A stretch of 64,000 nucleotides of DNA from Ditylenchus dipsaci (GCA_004194705.1 SADC01001256.1:124001-188000); one strand, 5' to 3'. Shown: positions 23,785-35,405, numbered from the stretch's first letter. Program-made: numbers and translations. Notes: generated by a model not told the origin, from the sequence alone.

Positions 23785-24985
23785 TCGTAGCCTTTAGGCC
23801 CCTTTTTTCCATTTGTGGAAAAAAAGGGCCAAACGACTTACGTAAGTCGTTTGGCCTTTTTTTCCACTTTTTCAAATTCGCGCTTTTATTTATTTTTATG
23901 TTTTTGTGCTTTCATAGTCTTGGCTCCAGGTAAATTTTTCCGAGGTGTATACTCCTTCTGGTAAATTTCCCTACTGTGAATTCACCTCTGGCCGCTAAAT
24001 CCCTCTGCAAAGATTTTCAAATTAATCTTTTTTTCTTGTGACAAATCTTATCACTTAAAATGTTTTTCTATAATCCAGCATCCGTTTTATTCGATGATTT
24101 ATGCACCAACCCAACCAAATGGTCGTCCATTTGGTGAAAATTTTCTTTATGTGTTTGGGTTTCCGAATCTGTTTTTGCAGTACTCGAGCATTCTAAAGAA
24201 GGTTTGACAATAGTAAATGCCATTTTCTAAGGTAATTCCGAGTTTTCTAAAATGACAGTTTGGAATTTACAAGGTATATTCAGATTATCGGAATAAGTGA
24301 AGGTAATAGCTTTTAGAAGCCGAAAAATAAGAGAGAGAAAAAATTGACCCAGGTGGACATCCAAATCCACCACTTGTACCCGTAATGGACCGGACTGAGT
24401 AGATCAACCAGTCAACTTCCTCATTTCGACCTATCTGCCTAGGTATCCACTTACCAGAGGTATCCATTCGTCTCCAGGTATCTTCATCCACCTAAACCAT
24501 TAAAGCATTGGGTAACACTGCCTGACTACTACCGAGGCATTTCCACCAGAATACCGTTACCTAGGTAGAAACACCTGAGCACCACCTAGTTACCCTTCGA
24601 GATACGTGATAACGCAGAACTGGGCTCCTGCAGTCAAATTGCTGTTATAGCATTATCAAACCGTGTTTGGATAGGGTAGAATGACTTTTAGTTAGTTTCA
24701 GCTAAATCCAAAATTTTGGATTTTAGAGATGGATACCCATTTAGAGGAGGTACAGGTAATTCCCTATCCACCCTGAGGCTTAAAAGTCTTATAAAAATTA
24801 GTTTATGACGATCATTCAAGAAAATAATAATAAAAGAACAACAAACTGCAAAAAACCAATAAAACTAAAAAGGCGCGTATTTAAAAAAGTGGAAAAAAGG
24901 GGCCAAACGACTTACGTAAGTCGTTTGGCCCTTTTTTTCCACAAATGGAAAAAAGGGGCCAAACGCCCCTACGCCGAAACTTTCA
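23785..24985. mobile_element. 1.2-kb element with double-palindrome ends
   Basis: The ends (about 23785-23885 and 24872-24985) are inverted copies. Each contains a perfect palindrome centred on ACGACTTACGTAAGTCGT, bordered by TTTTTCCACTTTTT-type words. The interior has no recognised protein. The superfamily is unknown. Confidence 0.72.
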
Positions 24986-25148
24986 GGCATAGTAAACACA
25001 TATTGAGACGTAATTGACCAGTGTCGTTCTTATATGCTGTTTGAAAAAATTGGCGCCGGTGCCGACTAAATTTTTATGGCTCCAGTGTCGGTTTCGAGTT
25101 GACACTAGCCCAAAAATCAAATCCGAATTTTCCACTTTCTTCTCAATA

Positions 25149-25252
25149 CAATGCAGTAAACCCTCGATAGACCGCACCCACGGCCTTAGGATGTTTATTT
25201 ATCAAAGGTGTCAGTTGATCGAGTTGCCGGTTTGTTGAGGGTTGACTGCACC
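25149..25252. mobile_element. pogo/Tigger-like short element
   Basis: Imperfect inverted ends GCAGTAAACCCTCGATAG and the complement of TTGAGGGTTGACTGC. CAGT(A/C)AACCCTC is typical of pogo/Tigger termini. About 100 bases, non-autonomous. Confidence 0.65.
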
Positions 25253-25503
25253 AAAAAAAATTGAAGGTACTTATCCACCTAGGGTGCCAACATCGAAAAT
25301 TAAGGAGAACTTATTGGCTAAATTGAATTCCGCCCTCAAAAGTCTGAATTTCGCCCTCTAAATTATTTTTTTTCACCCTCTAATTAAAATTTTGATCAAA
25401 ATACTGAATTTCGCCTTCTAATGTCTGAATTTCACCCTCTAATTTCTAAATTTCGTCAGCTACTTAGTTTTTTTGTTTCTCGTGTGTTTTTTTCTTCTTT
25501 CAG

Positions 25504-26511
25504 ATGCAATCACAAGCTATTCAAGTAAAGAAGCGAGGACCAGCTCGCAAATGGACAACAGTGTTGGTGTGCAAGAGCAAGGAAGATGCTGATCAATGGC
25601 TGACCGAAAACAAAGAGCTTCGGATATAGTAAGTGATTGAGGTTGAATTGAGATGTACGGATACCTGCTTTTCAGCCATTACAGCAGTGAAACCTTTAAG
25701 TATGCCAACCAAATCTTCTACTGTGATCATTCCAAGAAAAATCACCCAGGAAATTTTCAGTGCGAAAAATATGCGAATTCGTTACGGAAAAGATCTCTCT
25801 TCCGGTCTACCTATCATGGCTGGTTTTATCGATATGCAAGTGCAATTGGTCTGTCCATGTCATCGATTCCAACAAACAATGGATTGGAAGGCACTAACAA
25901 CATGATAAAGAAGGACTATACACAAGGGAGCTGCTAGGGGTCTCCAGATTTCTTCTTCTGGTTGAGCAATATATGCGGATCGAAGCATGGATCCAGAAAG
26001 AAAGGTACCTTTTTGGTAATTGTACTTCATACTTTTATCATATAATTCAGGAGCCGCTACGGGTGCTAACTGTTCCCAGAAGCTACAATTGCAACATCCG
26101 CAAAGCTATGGAGAGCCTTAAGAAAGGAATCGACCTTCTCTGTATTTCCAATATGCAAATGAATATATCTGGTTAATTGGTGCTAGCAGCTACAAAGAGA
26201 ACGCTGAGGGTTTAAAGAAGCTCTGGGAAGAATTGTAAGAAGCAACGCGTTCAGAAAACAGAGGGTTTGTCTACACCAATTGGGATCAATACAAGATGTT
26301 GCGTTCGTCATTCTACACAATAAAGAAGTCATCTTGCTTTGAAGGCTATATATCCTGCACGTGTCCAATTAGAATCAAAGACGAAGTTTGCAAGCACTCT
26401 CTGATGATAATGGAGTCTGAAAAACTTATTGATCCTTTGCCGCAGCCACTGGAGGGGAGACAAAAGAGAGGACGAAAGCGAAAAGTAGGACATGCATTAG
26501 AGAGAACATGA
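25504..26511 (+). pseudogene. MULE transposase with SWIM finger, element C
   Basis: The ATG at 25504 follows an acceptor-like TTTCTTTCAG. The first exon reads IQVKKRGPARKW and DADQWLTENKELR, ending at a GTAAGT donor (about 25629). Next comes FSHYSSETFKYANQIFYCDH (25670-25730), then IPTNNGLEGTNNMIKKDYTQ near 25863-25925. The T/N-N-G/A-L-E-G-x-N motif follows the DDE core in MULE proteins. Then LLLVEQYMRIEAWIQKER (about 25950-26005) and YISCTCPIRIKDEVCKH (about 26350-26400), a CxC-n-CxH SWIM zinc finger. The last frame ends at 26511. The central catalytic part is mostly missing between 25740 and 25860 and frames shift, so it is probably dead. Confidence 0.68.
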
Positions 26512-26639
26512 TTTATCAATGTTGTTGTTATTTCTGCTGTTGTTATTGTTTTTATCGCTGTTATAGCTGTTTCTGCTCAAAAGGCATGAATAAAATGGAG
26601 GATGCAGTCTAGGCTAAGATTTTGAATTCACATACAGGG

Positions 26640-27610
26640 TTGGGCAGGATTATGGTATTCCACAGGTTCCCAAAAGTAAGTTTTGACCCCTAATTCGAAC
26701 GTTTCAGGTCGTAATTAGTACGGAAAACATGTTTTCCGGTGGCGGAAAGACATGTGCAAAAAAAATTTGACCGAAATCGACCAAAACCACAGGGCGGGGT
26801 TCATGGTTCAATTTTTCAAAAACGATGAAAAGTGTGCAACACCATAACAACCCACATGCTGACTTATATAAAGGCCCTGGGAATGGATCCAACATGCTGC
26901 TGTTCGCTCGATCTTTCCAGGGTGCGCTTGTGTCGTGGAGCTCAACCCTAAGCCCCAAGCCCCCTACGCCCCCGGAGGCTTTAAGGGTCCTTTGAAGGGT
27001 TCCCGAACAATTCAGTGCTCGCACTAGCGTTTAGGGGCCAAGACTGACCCTTTTTACACACCTGCCTGCCTTCGGCAGGCACCCTAATTCAATAGGAGCC
27101 CCTTTGGGGTAGATTGTTCGGGCCAAGGGCTGACCCTTTATACACACCTGCCTGCCTTCGGCAGGCACCTAATCAATAGGCCCCTTTGGGGGCAGATTGT
27201 TCGGGCCAAGGGCTGACCCTTTATACACACCTGCCTGCCTTCGGCAGGCACTGGCATTGTTGAGGCGAAAGTGCTTCTTTATGCAAGAAACAATAACATT
27301 AGAATGGTATTATTATCTTTGCAAATTTCATGAAAGCGGATCAAGTTGAACGACATTTGAAACTAAAAAAACTAGTTAATCAAAAAAAAATGAGCAGATA
27401 AAAAAACGGAGACGACGATTTCAACAAAAAAATGAAAAAAATGAATTTTTGGTCAAAAAATGTAGATTTTGAACTTTTCAAAAAAAATTTTTTGCTCCAG
27501 AATGTCTTCCGCCACCGAAAACATGTTTTTCGTACTAATTACGACCTTAAACGTCCGAATATATGGTCAAACCCCAGTTTTGGTAACATGTGGTATACCA
27601 TACTTTAGCC
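26640..27610. mobile_element. Nested element inside MULE C
   Basis: Inverted ends share TATGGTATTCCACAGG / TATGGTATACCACATG and CGTAATTAGTACG plus AAAACATGTTTTC (26640-26790 against 27465-27605). The interior contains the direct repeats at 27037-27252. No transposase was recognised. Confidence 0.65.
27037..27252. repeat. Direct repeats, about 83 bp, 2.6 copies
   Basis: Successive copies of a unit with GGCTGACCCTTTATACACAC, a 7-bp-stem hairpin GCCTGCCTTCGGCAGGC and CCCCTTTGGGG. Small insertions separate copies one and two. A structured RNA or a binding-site array is possible, but nothing more can be said. Confidence 0.8.
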
Positions 27611-27994
27611 CAGGGATGGGCACGGCCAGTATCGGAGCCGGCTATCTGGAAAAATATTATCAAAAATTAAGTTTCTTTGAAATTAAACTACGAACTGCTG
27701 AAATTCAGTAATTTACTGATGAAATTCAGTACTTTTTGTAAAAATTAAAACCACTGATTCGGTCGTCGCTTTTATGCCTCTTTGACCTCAGATCGTACAT
27801 AGAGGAAGAAAAACATAACTTCATAAACAAAAATCAGCAAACAAATGATTTGCTGACGAAATTTAGAAATTAGAGGGTGAAATTCAGAAATTAGAGGGCA
27901 AAATTCAGTATTTTGATCGAAATTTGAATTAGAGGGTGAAAAAAAATAATTAGAGGGCGAAATTCAGACTTTAGAGGGTTCATTTCAGTTACAG

Positions 27995-28500
27995 CCGAAC
28001 TTATTTAACATCAAAATTTGTATGAAGCGTTTACAATAATCAACAATATTACTCATTCCGAAAATTTTAAGATTCCAAAAGGTTAAATTTGGCTGAGATT
28101 TCCAGCCAAGGCGCAGTTTTTTACTTTTGTTCCCATTGAGTTGAGTTTCTGATTGAGTTGAGGAAGATTGAGAATAAAACTTTTTTCTTGATTGAGATCT
28201 CAGTGAGATTTGTCATTGAGATTCTCAACCAGGTTGCAATATTCTTTTTATTGTGTGAAATGGACTTATTTTTCACCAAAAATACCAATCAACAAAAGTT
28301 GTGAAAAATGCAAAAAATTAGTTAAGTGGCACAATTTACAGCAGGGAGACACAATGTACACACCTCCAATTGAATAAAACGTCCTAAATAGATGATGATA
28401 AGTTAGATTTTAAAACAATGACAAAAGTAGAGAATTAATTAATTTAAAGCAGTATGTTTGTGCCATAACCTTTGGAATAAACATGTAAATATAAAATTCA
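27995..28500. other. No gene seen
   Basis: AT-rich. The words TTGAGTTGAG and GAGATTGAG recur near 28138-28230 without a clear unit. Confidence 0.35.
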
Positions 28501-28800
28501 AATAATATCAGTATTAGTACTCCGCATCTTGATTATTTCACAACCATCTGTATCTCCAAAGAAATAGTCCACACATTTACCTCTAACGGCACATATAAAT
28601 TGGTCCTAGATCAGAAAAATATATTTCAAAATATTTTTTTTCTGGTGAATACCAACCCAATCAGCTTTTTGCCAACATTTCTCGCCCACCGGCTTGCACT
28701 GGTGGAACTCAGAGACAAGCACAGTATCTGCCTTTTCTTCAAGCTCTAACCAATGACCAGCCATAGATGGATCTTTGGAAAAGAACATGTACATGTCTCT
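28500..28800 (-). CDS. Unassigned coding exons (Cys-rich)
   Basis: Two adjacent minus-strand stretches look spliced. 28794-28650 reads MYMFFSKDPSMAGHWLELEE and CKPVGEKCWQKADW, then a GTTGGT or GTATTC donor. After an acceptor at about 28605 comes DQFICAVRGKCVDYFFGDT. Codon-like composition and several Cys suggest a real extracellular-type segment. I do not recognise the family and cannot place the start. Confidence 0.3.
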
Positions 28801-28884
28801 GAATAAGAATTTATTATTTTAATTGCCTGTTTGGCTTAATAATTGGTTTAAAATTTATAAAATGTGTCAAAGACCATAGTATCG

Positions 28885-29460
28885 CTCCTTTAAATTTCGC
28901 TTTGTTTTGATATTAAAAAAATAAAAAAAAGAACGTAATTTAAAATTTTGAAAAGACAATACTCTTTTTTGCGCAAATCCACTTTTTGGCGCACATTTTT
29001 GTTTCGCGTAATTAGATTGAAAATTTACAACTTTTTTAAAAAGTTTTTACACCATCACGTAGCCCTACGACTCTACTTTTTAATGAAGTATCATTTATTC
29101 TATCATCTTTGAGAAATGTAATATAAAAAGGTAAAACTATGAAAAAAATTGATGCTCTGATTTGGATCATACTTTTACCTTTTTGTGTTACATTTTTCTG
29201 AGATAATGCAATAAATGATCCCTCATTAGAAATTAGAATAGCAGGGCTACGTGATGGTGTTGAAACTTTTTCAAAACGTTAAAAAAATTTACAATCTAAT
29301 TACGCAAAACAAAAATTTTCGCCAAAAATGTGTTTTTGCGCCAAAAAAATAGTATTTGTCTTTTCATATTCAGCCAAAATTTTTAAATTACGTTCTTGTT
29401 TTCTTGATTTTTTTCAATATCAAAACGAAGTAAAAATTTAAGGCAAAAAAATAGTATTGT
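28885..29460. mobile_element. Palindromic element with TTTTTGCGCCAAA arms
   Basis: Two inverted arms (28885-29095 and 29210-29460) share ATTAGATTGTAAATTT-like, GGCGCAAAT and ATCAAAACGAAGTA words. A fragment of the same family lies at 54105-54175 (AATCTAATTACGCAAAA, TTTGCGCCAAAA). Confidence 0.7.
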
Positions 29461-29499
29461 CCAATTTAAAAGTAAAATCTGTTACAGACAAATAAAAAA

Positions 29500-29828
29500 A
29501 GAATCTACCCATCACTAGAGATATCCAAAGACAACTTCTTAGCTACTACTCCTAGTTCACCTTTCCTCTCCGTTAAATTAAATGGAGATGAAGCAGAAGA
29601 TGATTGCTTCAGAAATTCATTGGTTGAAGCTGTTTTCACAGACTGCCTGCTGTTATTTATCTCTTCGGAAAAATCAATGTGACTTGACCACTGATCAATT
29701 TTTGGTCTATAGAGTAGCGCTGAAGTAGTTGTCTTGCAAGCATTTTCTCATCCTGATCGCCTCCATCCATGGCACTTGCGCTGCTGTTGTATAATTGGTT
29801 GCGCCTCAAATAATTGTCTGAAAAATAT
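29500..29828 (-). CDS. Unassigned coding exon(s)
   Basis: After a TTTTTCAG acceptor at about 29829 the frame reads NYLRRNQLYNSSASAMDGG and MLARQLLQRYSIDQKL. A second frame then continues with SVKTASTNEFLKQSSSASS and KGELGVVAKKLSLDISSDG. The switch of frame suggests a short intron or a -1 shift. The product is unknown. It may belong with the exons at 28.5-28.8 kb, on the same strand. Confidence 0.3.
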
Positions 29829-29872
29829 TAATTAGGCTCACTATTAGGCAAACTGGGGAAGGGGGTGTTATA

Positions 29873-30092
29873 CAGGCTTGGCTGTAGGATTGGAATCCCA
29901 TGGGATTCGCGGATCGGAACCCCAGAAATTTTGAAAATCCAATTCCCAAATCACACAAATATTGGAACGCCCAATCCCAAGCCCCGCCGATTCACATTTC
30001 GGCGGGATTTGCGATTGGAACCGAATCCCAAAGTTGCAAAAAATAAAAAATCCCAACCCCAAATCCCGAAAAAACATGAAATTCCAAGCTTA
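29873..30092. mobile_element. Probable hAT MITE with AATCCCA word
   Basis: Ends CAGGCTTGG and CCAAGCTTA, flanked by GTGTTATA and GTGTTGTA, 8-mers with one mismatch. The interior repeats GGAATCCCA/AATCCCAA. A relative with GGGATT words may lie at 50770-50890. Confidence 0.6.
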
Positions 30093-30244
30093 GTGTTGTA
30101 CACCCAATTTGAATGAGGAGTGTACACGGTGCGTAAAACGGCTGCTCAAAAATATTTTGGTTATGTAGCTCCTTGTTCGGTCGAATTTACAGCCCCTGAC
30201 CCTTGGGAATCTCCAGCTTAACATGGAATTTTATGCGTGATAAC

Positions 30245-32196
30245 CAGTGTTGTTCCAGCGCCGGATCGGCGCCGGCGCCAGCGCCGGCGCCGACCCTTTC
30301 TGAGAAAAGGCCCAGCGCCACGCCGAGCGCCTCCTTAAAAAAATTTTGGCTCCGGCGCCAGCGCCGGGCCGACCTCTTTGAGAAAATGCCCAGCGCCGGC
30401 GCCAGCGCCGGCGTTCATGGCAGCGCCGACGCCGGCGCCGGCTTGAAAATTTTGCTTTTGCTGTGAATTTCATGAAAAATTCCTATTTTTTTCAACAGTA
30501 TGTTTTTTACAGTGAAAGTGATAATAATTATTTGCTATCTTTATCGATTAGCCAGCATACCGTTTATATTCCTCTATGGCTAAATTGATTTCACACACCA
30601 AAATACTGATTTCCCGCAGTAAATTTATTATTTCCCGCAGTAAATTTGAATTTCAAACAAAATACTGATTTCCTGCAGTAAATTACTGATTTCCCGCAGT
30701 AAATTTTGTATTTCCTGCAGTAATTTTGCGGGAATTTGAATTTTCAGGTCAGAAAATAACTTCAACTGGTCAGAATCCCACCCCAGAGTGGCCAGAAGTC
30801 CCTGAAAGTTGGTTTTTTGGGGGTTCACTAAAGGGCGGGGTAAACTTTTTGCGAAAAATCGATTGAGCGGATCAGATTTCGGGTCCGATGGGCTCAACCG
30901 CTCAGAATTTCATCCTGAACATTCTCCGAGTATCTCAAACAACCCTAAACCATCCCAAACTGCTCCAGACCAGTATCTAACTACCCTAAATCAGTGCTTA
31001 GTTGGTTTAAGATGATTGAGAATGGTTAAGGGTGGAATCCTGAGCAATTGAGCCCATCGGACCCGAAATCTGATCCGCTCAATCGATTTTTCGCAAAAAG
31101 TTTACCCCCCTTTAGTAAACCCCAAAAAACCAACTTTCAGGGACTCCTGGCCACTCTGGGGTGGGATTCTGACCAGTTGAAGGTATTTCTGACCTGAAAA
31201 ATTCAAATTCCCGCAAAATTTACTGCAGGAAATACAAATTTACTGCGGGAAATCAGTAATTTACTGCAGGAAATCAGTATTTTGTTTGAAATTCAAATTT
31301 ACTGCGGGAAATCAGTATTTTGGTGTGTGTTTTCACCTACAGCCTTTCCTCTATTAGTTTTCATGATGAGTGGATTTTGAAATACAGGGGTTTAAAAAAA
31401 TCCGCAGAATTTGAGATGGCTATATACTTTTTCTAGAAACGAATTTCTGTTTTCACCAATCGTTTTCTCTTGACGGGCAATTTCGTTAAATGTATAATGT
31501 CATTAGTATGATTTTCGCTTGTTGCCCTGTTGTTTCGGGTTTTAGCCATCTAGGAGCCACCCACAGCCCAGAACACAAAGGAACCAAGCGAAAACCGATT
31601 TTTGACATTATACACCAAATGAATTGCCCGTCAAGTGAAAATGGTTGAAGAAAACAGAAATTAGAAATTCGGTCTCGAAAAAAGTTATAACATTTAAAAT
31701 CCGGTTGATTTCTCGAAACATCCCGCATTTTCCTTATGCTGAGCAATAAGTCCATAAAGGTGGAGTTATTAGAGAAATGGAAGTTCATGAAAGGAATGGG
31801 TAATCCATATTAGTCTTGTGAAAATAAAAATTGTGTGAATTACTTTTTCAACAATAGCATATGATACCCTGGTTATGTTACAAAAATAAACTAAAAAATT
31901 AAAGAAAATAAATAAAATATTTAAAGAAATGAAAGAAATTGCAGCACAAAAGTTCTGATAATTTAATTTAAAATTAAGAATAATTGTCTTTCTCAATTTT
32001 AGGCTGTTAAATTTTAGAAACAGCGCCGGCGCCATAATCGTTCAAAAACAGCGCCGGGGCCAGCGCCGGGACGAAAATTTTAGCGCCGGCGCCAGCGCCG
32101 GCGCCAAACAAAATTTTTCATTGGCCCAGCGCCGGCGCCGAGCGCCGGCCCGGCGCTGTTTTTTCCCGGGGCAGCGCCGGCGCCGGAACAACACTG
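30245..32196. mobile_element. 1.95-kb hAT element with GCGCCGG word
   Basis: Termini CAGTGTTGTTCCAGCGCCGG and complement, with exact 8-mers GTGATAAC at 30237-30244 and 32197-32204. Both subterminal regions (30255-30445 and 32020-32190) are dense arrays of GCGCCGG in opposite orientation, strikingly GC-rich in an AT-rich genome. No transposase could be read. Its middle is occupied by the palindrome at 30594-31324. Truncated relatives occur near 1556, 12960 and 25048. Confidence 0.92.
30594..31324. mobile_element. Nested palindrome with CCCGCAGTAAATT word
   Basis: Two long inverted arms (about 30594-30925 and 31030-31324). The outer thirds are tandem copies of ATTTCCCGCAGTAAATT, and the inner parts share GATCAGATTTCGGGTCCGAT and CCAACTTTCAGGGACT. 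The extreme ends read CACACCAAAATACTG. It lies wholly inside the hAT element at 30245-32196, so it inserted later. Confidence 0.85.
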
Positions 32197-32579
32197 GTGA
32201 TAACCTACGACTGATATTTCTTGGCTAATTTATGGCTTCTTCTCTTCTGGAGAAGCAATCAGTCATGACTGTTACAAAGATCATCGATGAAGTTAGAGAT
32301 TTTTGAAGGTTAGGGCTAGGGTCGCACGCGGTCGGTTAACCGACCCTTTCGGTTAACCGAAAATTGGTTACCAAACCGCCAATTTATCCGGTTTAATTAC
32401 TGAGAAATAAAATTAGCTAATATATTTGTTTTGACATGAAATATAAAGAACATTTCGGTCAGCTTATAAAGAGCATTATTTTTTGCTGATTTGCGGCAAA
32501 CGTATGCCTCAAGGGTTTCGATCAGTTGATTTTTCAGACCAAATTTTTTTGTTGATTAACTTAGCTTTGTTTGAAGATT

Positions 32580-33222
32580 TCCGTGTCGTGGCAATCAATG
32601 GAGAAGAGAAGCGTAAATGACTCAAGTGCAACGCTCCCTAGCAACCCCAAAAGATTCTTCAACGTCACATTGATCAATCATCTGATAACCAAGGGTCATG
32701 AAGCTGAATTGAAGCAATACGAATCGGCATCTGAGGTTTCCAATGATGTGAGTCTTATAGTTTCCATTGTTATACTACCATTTTCAGACTCCGAAGATTG
32801 TGTCTTTCTTCAACCAAAGGGAAGCGGTTGATTTCAAGTAACGTGAACTGGATGAGCAGTCAGAATGATGGTCCGCTTATTTAATTTCTTCGCCACAATT
32901 TATATTTGTTCGTGTTATTGCATATGATATTTGGGCAGAAGAACAACAACAATCCTCGAAATCGGCACGATTCACAAATATGAATTAAAAGCAGCGATCA
33001 AGGTACCTAACTTTATCAATTTTACAAAACAAATCGTGTTATTTTAGGCAAAACTTGGCCACTATCGTCATAACAACTACCGTCCTGACGACATGAAGAC
33101 ATTTTTCAATGATCGAAAAAGGACAAACAGCGTTTTCCGTGGATCGTCGGCGACTTCGATGAGCAGCCAGAACTTTTACAATCGCGGGGCTTCTCTAGCC
33201 AATAATCTAAGAAATTATTAGG
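32580..33222 (+). pseudogene. hAT-derived coding remnants with BED-like segment
   Basis: Plus-strand exons inside the hAT element. 32580-32747 reads FFNVTLINHLITKGHEAEL and EASEV-like text, resembling the second half of a BED zinc finger (…LxxHLxxxH). It is followed by a GTGAGT donor. After TTTTCAG at about 32788, TPKIVSFFNQREAVDFK matches the linker that often follows BED fingers in hAT transposases. A later exon (about 33050-33222) reads AKLGHYRHNNYRPDD and ends at a stop. The catalytic and hATC dimerisation domains are missing, so the element is non-autonomous. Confidence 0.45.
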
Positions 33223-33414
33223 ATTTTGCTTGAGATTCATAAAAATTTAAAAAATGTGATTTTTCAGTCTCAGCGCAAGAACTGCAAAATGCTTATTCCA
33301 TCAAAGCCAACCTGAACAAGCTCAAGCTTGCGCCGTCCACATAGCCAGATAGGGAGGAAATCAAGAATTAGCGAATGAAAATGAAAAACCGGCGTTGAAT
33401 AATATTTTTATGGT

Positions 33415-33749
33415 GCAGGATCAAAATACTCAAAGACAAATACCCTATTACAAAATACGCAAAGTACAAAATGCCCAATTTACAAAATACCAAAGTATAA
33501 AACACCCAAGTACGAAATACCGAAGGTCAAAATATCCAATGGTCAAAATACCCAATGACAAATACCCAATACGCATATTGTGCAGATAATGTGCACTATA
33601 TGCTATTATTATAATAACACAACATATAAGATTCACCAAATGCCATTATACTATATAGGAAGTCAAAGACCACCAAAATACCACTCTTGGGTATTTTGGG
33701 TAATTGGGTATTTTGTCTTTGGGTATTTTGATCCTGCACCATTAATTGT
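33415..33749. mobile_element. Nested MITE with CAAAATACC word
   Basis: Inverted ends GGTGCAGGATCAAAATAC and complement. The arms consist of tandem roughly 10-base words CAAAATACCC/TACAAAATAC. Inserted in the hAT element at 32317-34046. Confidence 0.82.
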
Positions 33750-34054
33750 CTCTGTTATGCGTTCAAATTGTTTCCAATAGGTGTGACCATAAAGAATGTT
33801 GTTTCATGTGTTTTCTTTTTTGCTCTGCGGTGGAGAAATCAATGTAACAAATTAAGTAATTATGTAAATTTACACCAGATAAAATGACTTTAAAAACAAC
33901 AAGCACTGGATAAAACGGCTTTAACGAAAAACCGGCAAACCGGCGGTTAACCGACCGGGTTTGATTAACCGGAACCGGAAACCGGTTCGCCAAAAGCTCG
34001 GTTTGAAAACCGACCGACTGAAAAAAAACGGAACCGTGCGACCCTAGTTAGGGC

Positions 34055-34850
34055 CCGAAAATTCGAAATCGACCGGGCAAGGCGCTACATAGCCAAATTT
34101 TTTTTGAGTGGTCGCGTAATTTCGACATACCCTGTACACCAAATTTTGCCATTAATTATAAATTTAGTATAAACCAAGTAGCCAGGACGATGTACCTGTC
34201 GGCGCCGTGCTCAGATCTTGTTCGTGATTATGCACATTTGAACAACTTCGAACATTTCAAACGTTGATAGGTGAGAATTTGCATCTGTTATACTGTACAT
34301 CTGGTAGGTGCAATTGGTCTTCTAAAAATTCCAAATTGACTATTGAAAATATAAAAACAATGTAAATAAGGTAGCCTACCTGCCAAGTGTTACACCGATA
34401 CCTAGTTCTGATCACATTTGAGGTTTTGAGCTCTTCAGTTTGGTGTTCTAGCAAACCTTGCTTTCACACAGTGCATTCAGCTGTTCCAGAGTGTTAAAAG
34501 AAGCAAAATGTTTCCACTTCTTATGTGTTTGCGTTTTAGGAGTGTCGCTGTCCATTGAACTAGCTAATTCCTTCTCACGTCGAAGTTTGGAGTTCCTAGA
34601 TTAGAACAGCTGCTAGACGCCTTATTAATGGAGATTGAGTATCAGCAAAGATTTTGGCTAAATTAGTTAAATTATTAAATGCAAACAAAGGCAAGGACCA
34701 GCAAATTTTTTAAGACGGTTCCGTTCTTACATTCTTTGGGAAAAATTTAATATTTTATGACCGAAGATTACTTCTCAAATTAGATAAAAACATTATATTT
34801 CGGTGTTTCGTACCAGCATGATCATTTAAACACGCTAAAATGGTTTAGAT
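34055..34850. other. No gene seen
   Basis: AT-rich spacer without a recognised frame or repeat end. Confidence 0.35.
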
Positions 34851-35238
34851 ACCGTATTTACTTTAATAGGCCGACCCTCTCTAATAAACTGACCCCATAT
34901 CCAGGGTGTTTCAAGAAATTCGCCGGTTTTAAAACGGCCACAACTTTTTTCATAGAGTGATTGTTAAAATTCTATTTTTTCCAATCAATTTTTTTATCGC
35001 CGACAATATTTTTTCGGTACGTAAAGTCAATAACACGATTTTCGCTTTGGTCCCCCCCCCTGTGGATTGGCCCTGGTCTGCGATGGCCTCTAGATGGCCA
35101 GTTCCCGAACCACAGGGAAGACCAAGCAAAAATCGTGTTTTTCACATTACATACAAAAAATATTGTCGGCGAGAAAAATTTATTGGCGGAAGCAGAATTT
35201 TGAAAATTGTTCTAGAAAAAAGTTATGGTACTTATTTG

Positions 35239-35405
35239 TAAGGATGATTGCGCCTAGCCGCACCAGTTTTAAGAAAATAGCCGCAGCCGCATAGTCGCAG
35301 TCGCATAGCCGCAGCAACATTTTCGAAATAGCCGCAGCCGCACTTAACTTTGAGTAAAATAAAGCCGCAGCCGCACAGCCGCAAATACCAAAATCATCAT
35401 CCCTA
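35239..35405. mobile_element. hAT MITE with GCCGCA word, duplication CTTATTTG
   Basis: Termini TAAGGATGAT and ATCATCCCTA, with exact 8-mers CTTATTTG at 35231-35238 and 35406-35413. The interior is AGCCGCAGCCGCA repeated. Confidence 0.9.

Larger units (their letters stand above)
25310..27990 (+). mobile_element. MULE element C with GAATTTCGCCCTCTAA arms
   Basis: The left arm (25315-25460) has tandem copies of CTGAATTTCGCCCTCTAA, and the right arm (27846-27990) has the inverted copies (TTAGAGGGCGAAATTCAG). Between them lie a plus-strand MULE transposase with a SWIM finger and a second repeat block at 26640-27610. It has the same architecture as element A but a different word in the arms. Confidence 0.78.
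32317..34046 (+). mobile_element. 1.73-kb hAT element, duplication GTTAGGGC
   Basis: Termini TAGGGTCGCACG and complement, with exact 8-mers GTTAGGGC at 32309-32316 and 34047-34054. The subterminal word is CGGTTAACCG and relatives (32330-32385; 33930-34020). The interior has plus-strand exon-like pieces (next entry) and a nested palindrome at 33415-33749. Confidence 0.93.

Noticed and set aside
30203..30473. Ala/Pro- and Arg-rich frames on both strands
   Set aside because: They arise from the GCGCCGG array of the hAT element.
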